NCBI GenBank assembly: GCA_014763615.1 | Contig: JACXVB010000001.1 | Location: 62,001-126,000 of the forward strand | Reading direction: 5' to 3' | DNA: 64,000 nt | From: Sphingobacteriales bacterium | GTDB taxonomy: Bacteria; Bacteroidota; Bacteroidia; Sphingobacteriales; Sphingobacteriaceae | Shown: positions 53,783 to 62,966 of the stretch, piece by piece | How the letters are laid out: each line of letters opens with the position of its first letter | How positions within the stretch are numbered: the stretch's first letter is position 1 | The notes under the pieces: generated by a model | Databases searched by the model: none | What the model was told of the DNA's origin: nothing | The model's input: the letters and a program-made list of their open reading frames with translations, nothing else | Program-made: the position numbers and the translations under genes

Positions 53783-54547
53783 TTGAGGAAATTAGTTTTT
53801 ATTCTTTTACTTTTTAGTTCCTTAGGGACGTTTGCTCAGGCTAATTTTAGTAGAATTGCCTTTGGAATTAATACTGGATTAACGGCTGCATTTACCGGTC
53901 TTTCTTACGGTCTAAGTCCTGATATTGCAGGGTTTGATCCTAGAAAAACAATCACCATCAATAAGGATAAATTTTTTGGTGTCACCTTAGATTACAATTT
54001 TACTCCATTCATTACAGGGGGCATAGCTTATAACAGTATCTTCCTTAAAGACGGAACGGATAAATACAACAGAGCTTTTATTTCTAATTTTAGTTCAATT
54101 GAAATAGGAGGCAAGGTAGCTCTAGGGCAATTTATAGACTTTTCTGGTTCAAACTTTTTGTATAATATCAGAAATGTAAATGCAGGATTAGGACTAGGTT
54201 TTATTAGTGGAACTAATAATGTTGCGGACTATGTGCCAGGCTTGCCACAAACTGCTACTACTCCGTTCCCAAGAAGAATGCATGCTAATGATCTAGGTAA
54301 AAGTAAGTTTAGTGGCGTGGTATCTTTTCCAGTTTCTATTGGTTATTTTATCAATATTTATAATGTGTATGAAGAGCCAAAATTTGTTATTGGCGCCGAT
54401 TATAAAGTGGTTCTTACTACTTCTGATGATATTGATGGATTTAACGATAATCCTAATTTCTTTCTAAACAAAAATAAAGATGCTTTTACCACATTTGGTA
54501 TTTCTATAAAGTATTTATTTGGCCCAAAAGGCTTATATTACAAATAA
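53783..54547 (+). CDS. Small outer-membrane beta-barrel-type protein
   Basis: A 254-residue protein from a TTG start that yields a clear signal peptide (LLLFSSLGTFAQAN). The mature part alternates hydrophobic and polar residues as in outer-membrane barrels, for example GVTLDYNFTPFITGGIAYNS and GISIKYLFGPKGLYYK at the C-terminus. I do not recognise a named family. It diverges from pepT over 126 bases. It ends seven bases before the YjbR gene on the same strand. Confidence 0.75.
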   Translation: MRKLVFILLLFSSLGTFAQANFSRIAFGINTGLTAAFTGLSYGLSPDIAGFDPRKTITINKDKFFGVTLDYNFTPFITGGIAYNSIFLKDGTDKYNRAFISNFSSIEIGGKVALGQFIDFSGSNFLYNIRNVNAGLGLGFISGTNNVADYVPGLPQTATTPFPRRMHANDLGKSKFSGVVSFPVSIGYFINIYNVYEEPKFVIGADYKVVLTTSDDIDGFNDNPNFFLNKNKDAFTTFGISIKYLFGPKGLYYK

Positions 54548-54554
54548 GAATTTA

Positions 54555-54929
54555 ATGAATATTGAAAGCCTTAGAGAATATTGTATTTCTAAAGCTGGAG
54601 TAACTGAAGGATTCCCATTTGGTGAAGACACCTTAGTTTTTAAAGTTGGCGGAAAAATCTTCTTGCTCACAAGTCTTAACCATCCTATAAGCTTTAATGT
54701 AAAATGTGTTCCAGAAAAAGCTATTCAATTAAGAGAACTTTATACAGAAGTTACACCAGGTTATCACATGAATAAAAAACATTGGAACACCGTTTTTTAT
54801 AATGGGAGTTTAACCAATCATCAGTTAAAAGAAATGATAAATCACTCCTATGATCTAGTGTTCCAGAGCTTGCCAAAAATCAAACAAGAAGAAATTAAAA
54901 ATGATGAGTTGGACCGAAAAGAATCATGA
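54555..54929 (+). CDS. MmcQ/YjbR family protein
   Basis: A 124-residue protein from the ATG at 54555; a longer frame starting at 54519 would overlap the preceding gene and lacks support. It matches the YjbR/CyaY-like fold family: REYCISKAGVTEGFPFGED, GGKIFLLTSLNH and the C-terminal NKKHWNTVFYNGSLTNHQL. Members bind DNA or nucleic acid in some structures but the function is not settled. Its end overlaps the pterin dehydratase start by 29 bases. Confidence 0.86.
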   Translation: MNIESLREYCISKAGVTEGFPFGEDTLVFKVGGKIFLLTSLNHPISFNVKCVPEKAIQLRELYTEVTPGYHMNKKHWNTVFYNGSLTNHQLKEMINHSYDLVFQSLPKIKQEEIKNDELDRKES

Positions 54930-55137
54930 GTTAGTCAAAGAGTTTGTTTTTGATGATTTTATTCAAGCTTGGGCTTTCATGAGTAAAGTCGCTATCGTGG
55001 CAGAAAAAATGAATCACCATCCTAATTGGACAAATGTTTATCATAAGGTAAGCATCCGCTTATCCACTCATGACGCAGGAAATACAGTGACGGATTTAGA
55101 CCGTGAACTAGCCAAAAAAATAGACCAATTACTTTAA
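54901..55137 (+). CDS. 4a-hydroxytetrahydrobiopterin dehydratase
   Basis: A 78-residue protein with the conserved pterin-binding core: NHHPNWTNVYHKVSIRLSTH and the following DAGNTVTDLDRELAKKID. The tandem His pair and downstream His-Thr pattern match the PCD/DCoH active site. It recycles 4a-hydroxytetrahydrobiopterin after aromatic amino acid hydroxylation. Its start lies in the previous gene (29-base overlap) and two ATG codons are in tandem. No hydroxylase is nearby in the window, so the pairing with phenylalanine hydroxylase is not shown here. Confidence 0.94.
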   Translation: MMSWTEKNHELVKEFVFDDFIQAWAFMSKVAIVAEKMNHHPNWTNVYHKVSIRLSTHDAGNTVTDLDRELAKKIDQLL

Positions 55138-55166
55138 TGGTTATATTTGTGAACAAGACAAATTTC

Positions 55167-56909
55167 ATGAAGAAATCATTACTTACCACTTTACTGCTCA
55201 TTCTAAATATTTACTGTTTTGCTCAGTTAACACCGTTTGAAAAAAGTAAAGGAGCAGAAACGGCTACTTATGCTGAGTGCATCAGTTTTTATCAAAAACT
55301 TGCTTCAGAATATGATCAGATCAAGATTTTAGATTACGGCTTAACCGATATTGGCAAACCATTGAATTTGGTTGTGCTCTCAAAAGATAAAATTTTTGAT
55401 CCTCAAAAAATTCATCAACTTCATAAAGCTGTTTTTTTTATTAATAATGGTATCCATCCGGGAGAGCCTGAAGGCGTGGATGCGAGTATGATCATGGCTC
55501 GTGAATTATTGAAGCACCATACCATTCCAGAGAATGTAGTCATCATTATTATTCCTTTGTATAATATTGGAGGAGCGTTAAACCGTGGAAGTTTCTCAAG
55601 GGCTAATCAAAATGGCCCAGAGCGTTATGGCTTTAGAGGAAATGCTCAAAATCTAGATTTAAATAGAGATTTCATCAAAACAGATTCTAAAAATTCTATT
55701 GCTTTTCAGAAAATTTATAATGATTGGAATCCCGAAATATTTGTGGATACCCATGTGAGTAATGGGGCGGATTATCAATATGTGATGACGCTGATAGAAA
55801 CACAGAAAGATAAACTTAATCCAATTTTAAACCACTACATGTCTGATAATTTGGTTCCGCATCTTTATCAAGAGATGAAGAAAGTTGGTTTTGAAATGAC
55901 TCCTTACGTAGATCACATAGCCGAAACTCCAGATGCTGGTATTGTAGGTTTTTTAGAAACTCCGCGTTATGCCACAGGTTATACCACATTGCATAATACC
56001 ATCGGTTTTATTACCGAAACGCACATGCTGAAGCCTTTTGCAAAAAGAGAGGAAGCAACTTATGATTTTCTAAATATCATGTTAAATAAAGTAGCTCATG
56101 ATGCGAATTTGATTATCCAGACAAAGCATCAAGCAGATGAGGCTGTGAAAAATCAAAAGGTATTTCCAATTAGTTGGGAGTTGAGTCAAGATTCCTTTAA
56201 AATGATCAATTTTAAAGGGTATGAAGGAAAACATAAACCAAGCGAAGTCAGCGGTTTTCCTCGTTTATATTATGATAGAAACGAACCTTTCACTAAAGAA
56301 ATTCATCAATTTAATTTATATCAACCCAATATTACGGTTGAAAAACCTTTTGCTTACCTCATTCCACAAGCGTGGGATAAAGTGGCGAAGTTGTTAGTGC
56401 TTAATCAAGTTAAAATTTCTCGATTAGCTCATGATACCACTTTAGAAGTTCAATCTTATTACATTGATGATTATAAAACGCTTCCTAAACCTTTTGAAGG
56501 ACATTATGTACATAGTAGCGTTAAGGTGCATTTGGTGAAAAATAAAATCAAATATTATAAAGGAGATTATATCGTTTATCCAAATCAGACTAGCAATAGA
56601 TATATCATTGAAACTTTAGAACCTCAAGCAACAGATTCTTTCTTTGCTTGGAATTTTTTTGATAGTATTTTGGGCCAAAAGGAGTATTTCTCTACTTATG
56701 TTTTTGAGGATTTGGCCGCTAACTTATTGAAGCAAAATCCAGATTTAAGAAAACAGTTGAATGAAGCAATTGCAACAGATGAGAAATTAAAAAACAGTGG
56801 TCAGGCTCAATTAAACTGGGTTTATCAGCATTCACCCTATTTTGAAAAAACTTACTTGCGTTATCCAGTTGCAAGAATAGCAGAAGGCACAAAATTAGAT
56901 TTAAATTAA
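55167..56909 (+). CDS. Secreted M14 zinc carboxypeptidase (third M14 in the window)
   Basis: A 580-residue protein from the ATG at 55167, chosen because it gives the signal peptide ending NIYCFAQ; an in-frame ATG ten codons earlier does not. Zinc ligands are His97 and Glu100 in NNGIHPGEPEG and His196 in IFVDTHVSNG, with catalytic Glu284 in GFITETHML. It lacks the acidic EF-hand-like insert of the pair at 25-29 kb, so it belongs to a different M14 subgroup. It probably removes C-terminal residues in the periplasm. The rhomboid gene begins one base after its stop. Confidence 0.93.
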   Translation: MKKSLLTTLLLILNIYCFAQLTPFEKSKGAETATYAECISFYQKLASEYDQIKILDYGLTDIGKPLNLVVLSKDKIFDPQKIHQLHKAVFFINNGIHPGEPEGVDASMIMARELLKHHTIPENVVIIIIPLYNIGGALNRGSFSRANQNGPERYGFRGNAQNLDLNRDFIKTDSKNSIAFQKIYNDWNPEIFVDTHVSNGADYQYVMTLIETQKDKLNPILNHYMSDNLVPHLYQEMKKVGFEMTPYVDHIAETPDAGIVGFLETPRYATGYTTLHNTIGFITETHMLKPFAKREEATYDFLNIMLNKVAHDANLIIQTKHQADEAVKNQKVFPISWELSQDSFKMINFKGYEGKHKPSEVSGFPRLYYDRNEPFTKEIHQFNLYQPNITVEKPFAYLIPQAWDKVAKLLVLNQVKISRLAHDTTLEVQSYYIDDYKTLPKPFEGHYVHSSVKVHLVKNKIKYYKGDYIVYPNQTSNRYIIETLEPQATDSFFAWNFFDSILGQKEYFSTYVFEDLAANLLKQNPDLRKQLNEAIATDEKLKNSGQAQLNWVYQHSPYFEKTYLRYPVARIAEGTKLDLN

Positions 56910-56910
56910 A

Positions 56911-57531
56911 ATGGAAGAATATTTACAGGTTACACCCGTAGCCACTATCATATTTATTTTCACGGTAATCACCAGTATTTACGCATTTTACAATGCTGAT
57001 ACTTACGGGAAGTTTATGCTTCATCCCTACTCTGTAGCCAAAGGAAAAAATTTATACCAACTGCTAACAAGCGGTATGGTTCATAAAGATTGGTCGCATC
57101 TGATTTTTAATATGCTTTCTTATTATTTCTTTGCTTTTCAGTTAGAGGCAATGGTTGGGCATTGGCAGTTTGGGCTCATTTATGTAGGAAGTTTGATTTT
57201 GAGCGATATTCCAACTGTGATTAAGCACAAAGATCATTTTTGGTATAATTGCTTAGGAGCTTCGGGTGCTGTTTGCGGAATTTTATTTAGCTACATTTTA
57301 TTTTCTCCGCTATCTAAATTGATTATTTTCCCGATTCCATTCCCAATTCCAGCCGCTTTATTTGGTGTACTTTATTTGATTTATTCTTCTTACTCAAGCA
57401 GAAAGGCGAACGATGGAATTAATCATGATGCACATTTCTATGGAGCGATGGTTGGCATGGTAATTACCGTTGCGCTTTATCCACAAGTTATTCAAATATT
57501 TTTAGAAGGTTTAAGAGGAAATATTTTCTAA
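56911..57531 (+). CDS. Rhomboid family intramembrane serine protease
   Basis: A 206-residue protein with six predicted transmembrane segments. The catalytic dyad is visible: Ser118 in CLGASGAVCG and His175 in DAHFYGAMVG, with the HLIFNM loop (about 63-68) that stabilises the oxyanion. It is a compact bacterial rhomboid without extra domains. Substrates are unknown; bacterial rhomboids cleave single-pass membrane proteins. It starts one base after the M14 gene stop, so the two are one transcript. Confidence 0.93.
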   Translation: MEEYLQVTPVATIIFIFTVITSIYAFYNADTYGKFMLHPYSVAKGKNLYQLLTSGMVHKDWSHLIFNMLSYYFFAFQLEAMVGHWQFGLIYVGSLILSDIPTVIKHKDHFWYNCLGASGAVCGILFSYILFSPLSKLIIFPIPFPIPAALFGVLYLIYSSYSSRKANDGINHDAHFYGAMVGMVITVALYPQVIQIFLEGLRGNIF

Positions 57532-57541
57532 AAGATAAATC

Positions 57542-57564
57542 TCACTAATTGTGCTCATTAGTGA
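57542..57564 (+). terminator. Terminator-like hairpin after the rhomboid gene
   Basis: TCACTAAT (57542-57549) and ATTAGTGA (57557-57564) pair perfectly around TGTGCTC, with a weak T-rich tail. It lies ten bases after the rhomboid stop and before the rimP promoter, so it may end the upstream transcript. Confidence 0.55.
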
Positions 57565-57585
57565 TGTAATTATTCTTTAAAGGGC

Positions 57586-57615
57586 TTGAAAATAAATATA
57601 TTTTTACTACATTTG
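57586..57615 (+). promoter_or_regulatory. Promoter of the rimP-nusA-infB operon
   Basis: TTG at 57586-57588 and TACATTTG at 57608-57615 are separated by 19 bases, matching the Bacteroidota consensus TTG-N17-23-TAnnTTTG. Transcription should begin around 57620, just in front of a hairpin at 57625. Confidence 0.72.
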
Positions 57616-57624
57616 CACAGATTT

Positions 57625-57653
57625 GAAAGAGGGGGCACATTGTCCCCTCTTTC
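57625..57653 (+). promoter_or_regulatory. Strong 5' hairpin in the rimP leader
   Basis: Perfect ten-base arms GAAAGAGGGG (57625-57634) and CCCCTCTTTC (57644-57653) with a nine-base loop, followed by TATTTTTATC. It looks like a terminator but lies only a few bases after the expected transcription start and 19 bases before the rimP ATG, so a 5' protective or regulatory hairpin is more likely. Confidence 0.65.
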
Positions 57654-57672
57654 TATTTTTATCAAAAATCGA

Positions 57673-58140
57673 ATGATGAGTGTAGAAAAGCGAATCAGGG
57701 AGCTGATAGAAGAGAAAATAGCAGACCGTCCGGATCTTTTTATTGTAGATATCAAAATGGTGAATAATGCTAAAGTCATCATTTTATTAGATGGAGACCA
57801 AGGTGTTGGGATTCAAGATTGCGCTATGGTGAGTAGGCATGTGGGCTTTCATTTAGAAGAAGAAAATCTGATAGATCAAGCGTACAATTTAGAAGTAAGC
57901 TCGCCAGGATTAGATACTCCTTTGTTACTTGATCGGCAGTTTAAAAAAAATATGGGCCGCTTATTAATCATCAAATTAAATGATGGTAAAAAAGTAGAGG
58001 GAGAGTTAATCGATCATGATGATGCAAATATGGTCATCCTAGAAATGGTGAAAGAGAAAGGCAAAAAAGCCAAACAAGTTGAAAGAACAATCCATAGAAA
58101 TGAAATCTCTGAGGTAAAAGTTGGAGTATCATTCAAATAA
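57673..58140 (+). CDS. rimP: Ribosome maturation factor RimP
   Basis: A 155-residue protein from the ATG at 57673 (MMSVEKRIRELIEEK). The frame runs further upstream but would have to read through the promoter and the 5' hairpin, and 155 residues is the normal RimP length. It has the DNLEVSSPGLDTPL-type core (YNLEVSSPGLD) and the C-terminal SH3-like region with KLNDGKKVEGELIDHD. RimP acts in 30S assembly. It heads the conserved rimP-nusA-infB operon; nusA follows 37 bases later. Confidence 0.94.
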   Translation: MMSVEKRIRELIEEKIADRPDLFIVDIKMVNNAKVIILLDGDQGVGIQDCAMVSRHVGFHLEEENLIDQAYNLEVSSPGLDTPLLLDRQFKKNMGRLLIIKLNDGKKVEGELIDHDDANMVILEMVKEKGKKAKQVERTIHRNEISEVKVGVSFK

Positions 58141-58177
58141 AAAAAGGCATGAATTTAGAAAATATCAATCGCACAAA

Positions 58178-59413
58178 ATGAGCAGCATTAATTTAATTGA
58201 TTCTTTTCAGGAGTTTAAGGACTTCAAGAATATCGACAGACCAACGGTAATCAGTGTTTTGGAAGAAGTTTTCCGTAGCATGTTACGTAAGCGTTTTGGT
58301 ACTGATGAAAACTGTGATGTGATCGTGAATCCAGATAACGGAGACTTAGAAATTTGGAGAACCAGAACCGTAATGGAAGATGGTTTTTCTGAGGATGACG
58401 ATTTAGAAATTGAATTGGCTGAGGTTCGTAAAATTGATCCAGATTTAGAAGTTGGAGATGATTTTATTGAGCAAATCACCTTAGAGAGTTTTGGAAGAAG
58501 AGCAATTTTGGCCGCTCGTCAAACTTTAGTTTCTAAAATTTTAGAATTAGAGAAGGATGAAATCTTCAAAAACTATAAAGATAGAGTTGGAGAAATTGTT
58601 ACTGGCGAAGTTTATCAAGTTTGGAAGAAAGAAACTTTGGTTTTAGATGATGAAGGAAATGAATTAATCTTACCAAAAACAGAGCAAATTCCAGCAGATT
58701 ATTTCAAAAAAGGGGATTCTGTAAGAGCTGTGGTTCACAAGGTAGAAATGTTAAATAGCAATCCAAGAATTATCATTTCTAGAACTGCTCCAGAATTCTT
58801 ACAAAGATTGTTTGAGCTAGAAGTTCCAGAAATTTTTGATGGTTTAATCACCATCAAGAAAATTGTTCGAGAACCAGGTGAAAGAGCTAAAGTTGCGGTT
58901 GAATCTTATGACGATAGAATTGACCCAGTTGGAGCTTGCGTGGGGATGAAAGGATCTCGTATCCACGGAATTGTGAGAGAATTAAGAAATGAGAATATTG
59001 ATGTGATTAACTTCACTAACAATATTTCTTTATATATCCAGAGAGCATTATCTCCAGCAAAAATCACCTCCATTAAATTGGATGATGAAACCATGAGAGC
59101 GGCCGTTTATTTAAAACCAGATCAGGTTTCTTTAGCCATCGGACGTGGTGGTCATAACATCAAATTGGCGGGAAAATTGACTGGTTACGAAATCGATGTT
59201 TATCGCGAATCTACTGAAGAGGAAGAAGATGTTGATTTGGAAGAATTTGCAGATGAAATCGATGGATGGATTATCGATGAATTTAAGAAGATAGGTTTAG
59301 ATACCGCAAAAAGTGTTTTAGCACTTTCAGCTTCTGATTTGGTAAAGCGTACCGACTTAGAAGTAGAGACAATAGAAGAAGTTCTTGGAATTTTACGTTC
59401 TGAGTTCGAATAA
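58178..59413 (+). CDS. nusA: Transcription termination/antitermination factor NusA
   Basis: A 411-residue protein from the ATG at 58178 (MSSINLIDSFQEFKDF); a longer reading would overlap rimP and adds a non-family segment. It has the N-terminal RNA polymerase-binding domain (1-130), an S1 domain (about 135-205), and the two KH domains with VGACVGMKGSRIHGIV and SLAIGRGGHNIKLA. The C-terminal acidic stretch (EEEEDVDLEEFADE) and a short helix-hairpin-helix end follow. It modulates pausing, termination and antitermination. infB follows after 62 bases with its own promoter-like elements. Confidence 0.96.
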   Translation: MSSINLIDSFQEFKDFKNIDRPTVISVLEEVFRSMLRKRFGTDENCDVIVNPDNGDLEIWRTRTVMEDGFSEDDDLEIELAEVRKIDPDLEVGDDFIEQITLESFGRRAILAARQTLVSKILELEKDEIFKNYKDRVGEIVTGEVYQVWKKETLVLDDEGNELILPKTEQIPADYFKKGDSVRAVVHKVEMLNSNPRIIISRTAPEFLQRLFELEVPEIFDGLITIKKIVREPGERAKVAVESYDDRIDPVGACVGMKGSRIHGIVRELRNENIDVINFTNNISLYIQRALSPAKITSIKLDDETMRAAVYLKPDQVSLAIGRGGHNIKLAGKLTGYEIDVYRESTEEEEDVDLEEFADEIDGWIIDEFKKIGLDTAKSVLALSASDLVKRTDLEVETIEEVLGILRSEFE

Positions 59414-59416
59414 TTT

Positions 59417-59444
59417 TTGTTTTGTAGTATTAAACGTACTTTTG
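59417..59444 (+). promoter_or_regulatory. Internal promoter in front of infB
   Basis: TTG (59417-59419), a 17-base gap and TACTTTTG (59437-59444) fit TTG-N17-23-TAnnTTTG. It lies in the 62-base space after nusA, 31 bases before the infB ATG, and would let infB be expressed without rimP-nusA. Confidence 0.55.
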
Positions 59445-59475
59445 TTATAAATATAGCTTAGAAAGAGAAGATTAA

Positions 59476-62433
59476 ATGTCAGAAGACAAAAATTTAGGAA
59501 TATTAAAGGTTGCAAAAGAGCTGAACATAGGTATCGGTACGATAGCTGAGTTTTTGAACGGAAAAGGTTTTAAAGTAGAAGCCCGTCCAAATACAAAGCT
59601 AACTGGTGATATGTATAATGAGCTTTTAAAAGAGTATCAAGGAGATAAAATCCTTAAAGAGGAAGCCAAGAGTATTGTTATCGGGAAAATTCGTCGTGAT
59701 GACGCAAATACTGTTATTGAAAGTAGCGATGTTTCACACCCAGCGCCATCAAAACAAGACGAAGAGCCAGAAGAAATCTTAATAAAGAATACAGGTTCTG
59801 CAAAGCCTGCTGTTGCTCCAGAAGAAAAGGTCCTAGAAGTTAAACCTGTAGTAAATGTAGAATCTAATCCTGGAGTTAAGATTGTTGGTAAAATCGATCT
59901 TGATAGTCTAAATTCAAAAACTCGTCCTGACAAAAAAGCTAAAGAAGAAAAGTTACCAGAAGTAAAACAAGAGCCAGTTCAAGAAAAAGTTGAGGAGAAA
60001 ACTCCTGAGCCGGTTCAAGAAAAAACGCCTGAACCAGAGAAAATAATAGAAACTAAAGAAAAAGTAATAGAAGTAAAAGAAGAGGTTAAGGAAGTAGTAA
60101 AGAAACAAGAGCAGCAACAAGAGCAGCCTGTTGCAGAAAAGCCTCAGGAGCTAGTAAGTGCTAAGCTACCAGTTGGAGTTCCATCAGCAAATGATGAAGA
60201 TGAAGATGTTATTAGAGCAAAAGCTAAACAGTTAAGTGGTCCTAAAGTAGTAGGAAGGATTGATTTACCGGTAAATAGAAAAAAAGATCAACCAGTAGCT
60301 TCTTCCTCTAACCCGAATACTGCAGATAATAAGAGAAAACGTAAGCGTAAACCTGCTCCAGGAGCAAATCGTCCAGGAGGTGGAGGTGCGACAGGGCAGC
60401 AAGGACAAGCGGCTGGCCAAAATCAAAATAGACCAAGCGGAGCGCCAAATCAAAATAGAAATGATAAAGGCGGAAGACCTCCACATAAAAGAGGTCAGCC
60501 TGTACCTCCAAAGGCTGAGCCTACCGAAAAAGAAATTCAAGATCAAATCAAAGCTACTTTAGCCAGATTAAGTGGAGCAGGAAAGTCTGGAAAATTTGCT
60601 CAACGTTCCAAATTACGTCGTCAAAAACGTGATGATGTTGCGGCAACTGCTGAGGAATTAGCAGCAGCACAAGAAATGGAGTCTAAAGTATTGAAAGTAA
60701 CAGAATTTGTTACTGCTAACGAGTTAGCCAATATGATGGACGTTGCGGTAACTGAAATTATTGCTACTTGTATGAGTTTGGGCTTATTTGTATCCATCAA
60801 TCAAAGATTGGATGCAGAAACCCTAACTATTGTTGCTGATGAGTTTGGTTATGAAGTTCAATTTGTTGGAGCTGAGGAGGAAGAAATAAATCTCGAAGAA
60901 GAGGATCGTGAAGAAGATTTAGTGCCACGCTCTCCAATTGTTACTGTAATGGGTCACGTAGATCATGGTAAAACATCATTACTTGACTTTGTGCGTAAAG
61001 CAAATGTAATTGCTGGTGAGGCAGGAGGTATTACTCAACACATTGGGGCTTATGAAGTAATAGTTGATGGGGATAAGAAAATCACTTTCTTAGATACACC
61101 GGGTCACGAAGCGTTTACCGCCATGAGAGCTCGTGGTGCTAAGGTAACAGACGTTGCCATTATTGTGATTGCAGCTGATGATACGGTGATGCCGCAAACC
61201 ACAGAAGCCATTAACCATGCGATGGCAGCTAATTTGCCAATTGTTTTTGCTTTCAATAAAATGGATAAGCCAGGAGCTAATCCAGATAAGATTCGCGAGC
61301 AATTATCAGCAATGAATATTCTAGTAGAAGAATGGGGTGGTAAATATCAAACTCAAGAAATCTCTGCTAAAACAGGTTTAAATGTTGATAAATTATTAGA
61401 AAAAGTATTACTAGAAGCTGAATTATTAGAGCTAAAAGCAAATCCAAATAAAAGAGCAGTGGGTACTGTAATCGAAGCTCAATTAGACAAAGGAAGAGGT
61501 TATGTAGCCACCGTATTAATCGAAGCAGGTACTTTGAGAGTTGGCGACCCAATATTGGCAGGTTCTTACAGTGGTAGAGTAAAAGCACTCTATAATGAAA
61601 GAGGCGCCAGAGTAGAACAAGTTGGTCCGGCACAACCAGTGCAAGTTTTAGGTTTCCAAGGTGCGCCACAAGCTGGAGACCGTTTCAACGGCGTAGAAAG
61701 TGAACCAGAAGCTCGTGAAATTGCTAATAAGCGCTTACAGTTACAGCGTGAACAAGGATTAAGAACTCAGAAACATATCACCTTAGATGAGATTGGTCGT
61801 CGTTTAGCAATTGGTAACTTCAAAGAGTTGAACATCATTATCAAAGGTGACGTGGATGGTTCTGTGGAAGCATTATCAGACTCCTTACAGAAATTATCTA
61901 CGGAAGAAATTCAAGTTAAAATTGTTCATAAAGCGGTTGGTCCAATTTCAGAATCTGATGTTTTATTAGCAACTGCTTCTGATGCTATCATTATTGGTTT
62001 CCAAGTTCGTCCATCTGCGGGAGCTCGTAAATTAGCTGAGCAAGAGGAAATTGACGTAAGATTGTATTCTGTAATTTACAAAGCCATTGATGAAATCAAG
62101 GCAGCGATGGAAGGGATGTTGGCTCCAGAATTTGAAGAGAAAATTGTAGCTAACGTAGAGATTCGTGAAACTTTTAAAATCACTAAAGTAGGAACTATTG
62201 CAGGTTGTATGGTACTAGACGGAACCATCAAACGTGACTCTAAAATTAGAATTATCAGAGATGGTGTGGTGGTTTACACTGGTGAGTTAGAATCTTTAAA
62301 ACGTTTTAAAGACGATGTGAAAGAGGTAAACAGAGGTTACGAGTGCGGTTTGAACATTAAAGGTTACAATGATATACAAGTAGGTGATATTGTTGAAGCT
62401 TATGAACAAGTTGAAGTAAAACGAAAATTGTAA
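59476..62433 (+). CDS. infB: Translation initiation factor IF-2
   Basis: A 985-residue protein with the full IF-2 plan: an N-terminal IF2_N helix-turn region (about 1-60), a long low-complexity Glu/Lys/Pro/Gln linker (about 70-400), a second IF2_N segment (about 400-470), and the GTPase domain from about residue 490 with G1 GHVDHGKT (about 493), G3 DTPGHEAF and G4 NKMD. Domains II, III ([17 protein letters not shown]) and IV (fMet-tRNA binding) complete it. It places initiator tRNA on the ribosome. It closes the rimP-nusA-infB operon, although an internal promoter precedes it. Confidence 0.97.
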   Translation: MSEDKNLGILKVAKELNIGIGTIAEFLNGKGFKVEARPNTKLTGDMYNELLKEYQGDKILKEEAKSIVIGKIRRDDANTVIESSDVSHPAPSKQDEEPEEILIKNTGSAKPAVAPEEKVLEVKPVVNVESNPGVKIVGKIDLDSLNSKTRPDKKAKEEKLPEVKQEPVQEKVEEKTPEPVQEKTPEPEKIIETKEKVIEVKEEVKEVVKKQEQQQEQPVAEKPQELVSAKLPVGVPSANDEDEDVIRAKAKQLSGPKVVGRIDLPVNRKKDQPVASSSNPNTADNKRKRKRKPAPGANRPGGGGATGQQGQAAGQNQNRPSGAPNQNRNDKGGRPPHKRGQPVPPKAEPTEKEIQDQIKATLARLSGAGKSGKFAQRSKLRRQKRDDVAATAEELAAAQEMESKVLKVTEFVTANELANMMDVAVTEIIATCMSLGLFVSINQRLDAETLTIVADEFGYEVQFVGAEEEEINLEEEDREEDLVPRSPIVTVMGHVDHGKTSLLDFVRKANVIAGEAGGITQHIGAYEVIVDGDKKITFLDTPGHEAFTAMRARGAKVTDVAIIVIAADDTVMPQTTEAINHAMAANLPIVFAFNKMDKPGANPDKIREQLSAMNILVEEWGGKYQTQEISAKTGLNVDKLLEKVLLEAELLELKANPNKRAVGTVIEAQLDKGRGYVATVLIEAGTLRVGDPILAGSYSGRVKALYNERGARVEQVGPAQPVQVLGFQGAPQAGDRFNGVESEPEAREIANKRLQLQREQGLRTQKHITLDEIGRRLAIGNFKELNIIIKGDVDGSVEALSDSLQKLSTEEIQVKIVHKAVGPISESDVLLATASDAIIIGFQVRPSAGARKLAEQEEIDVRLYSVIYKAIDEIKAAMEGMLAPEFEEKIVANVEIRETFKITKVGTIAGCMVLDGTIKRDSKIRIIRDGVVVYTGELESLKRFKDDVKEVNRGYECGLNIKGYNDIQVGDIVEAYEQVEVKRKL

Positions 62434-62477
62434 AATATACAGTTTGTAAAACTTAAAAAGCGGTTGATTTTGCATGA

Positions 62478-62966
62478 GTTTCTATTTTGCCTAATAATGT
62501 GGGCTTTAAGAATTTAGGGTTAATGTTTAATCAACTGCTCCTCATCGAAAATACTTCTCAAATGTTTGTGGATAAGTTTCATGAGCAATAATTGCTTTAA
62601 GAATTACCAATTATATTTTGTGAGCAAGGGTCTGGAACTAGATATTCGATGGAGCAATTTTTTAAGCAAAATGAGCTAAAAGTTCAGAAAAAGTTTGAGC
62701 TTACAACAAATGAAGCCGTAAAGCAAGCAGTAATTGCTGGTTTGGGATATTCTGTATTGCCTCTAATCGGAATTAGAAACGAATTGAAGAGTAAAATCCT
62801 ACAAATCATCAAGATTGAAGGTTTCCCAATTACCACGTCATGGAATTTAATTTGGCTGAAAAACAAGAACTTTTCTCCGATGGCAAAGGCCTATCTCCAA
62901 TTTATCAAAAGCCAAAAGGAAGCCATTATTCAAGATAGGTTTGGCTGGTTAAATCAATTTAATTGA
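62478..62966 (+). pseudogene. Decayed LysR-type regulator, substrate-binding half only
   Basis: Reading one frame from 62478 to the TAA at 62964-62966 gives the C-terminal half of a LysR substrate-binding domain: VGFKNLGLMFNQLLLIEN, then, after two in-frame stops (TAA at 62592-62594 and at 62601-62603), LPIIFCEQGSGTRYSMEQFF and TTNEAVKQAVIAGLGYSVLP. The last 105 codons from ATG 62649 remain open. There is no helix-turn-helix domain upstream. Its end overlaps the convergent TetR gene. It is a dead remnant rather than a 105-residue protein. Confidence 0.82.

Noticed and set aside
57586-57672. Longer rimP start that would add 29 residues
   Set aside because: It runs through the promoter and the 5' hairpin, and the remainder alone is the usual RimP length.
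59940-60130. Repeated EKTPEP/PVQEK-like units in infB, as a possible tandem-repeat element
   Set aside because: They are part of the normal disordered IF-2 linker, not a DNA repeat.
60265-60546. Antisense open frames in the infB linker region
   Set aside because: They arise from the low-complexity Glu/Lys-rich codons of the sense strand and show no start context or family features.
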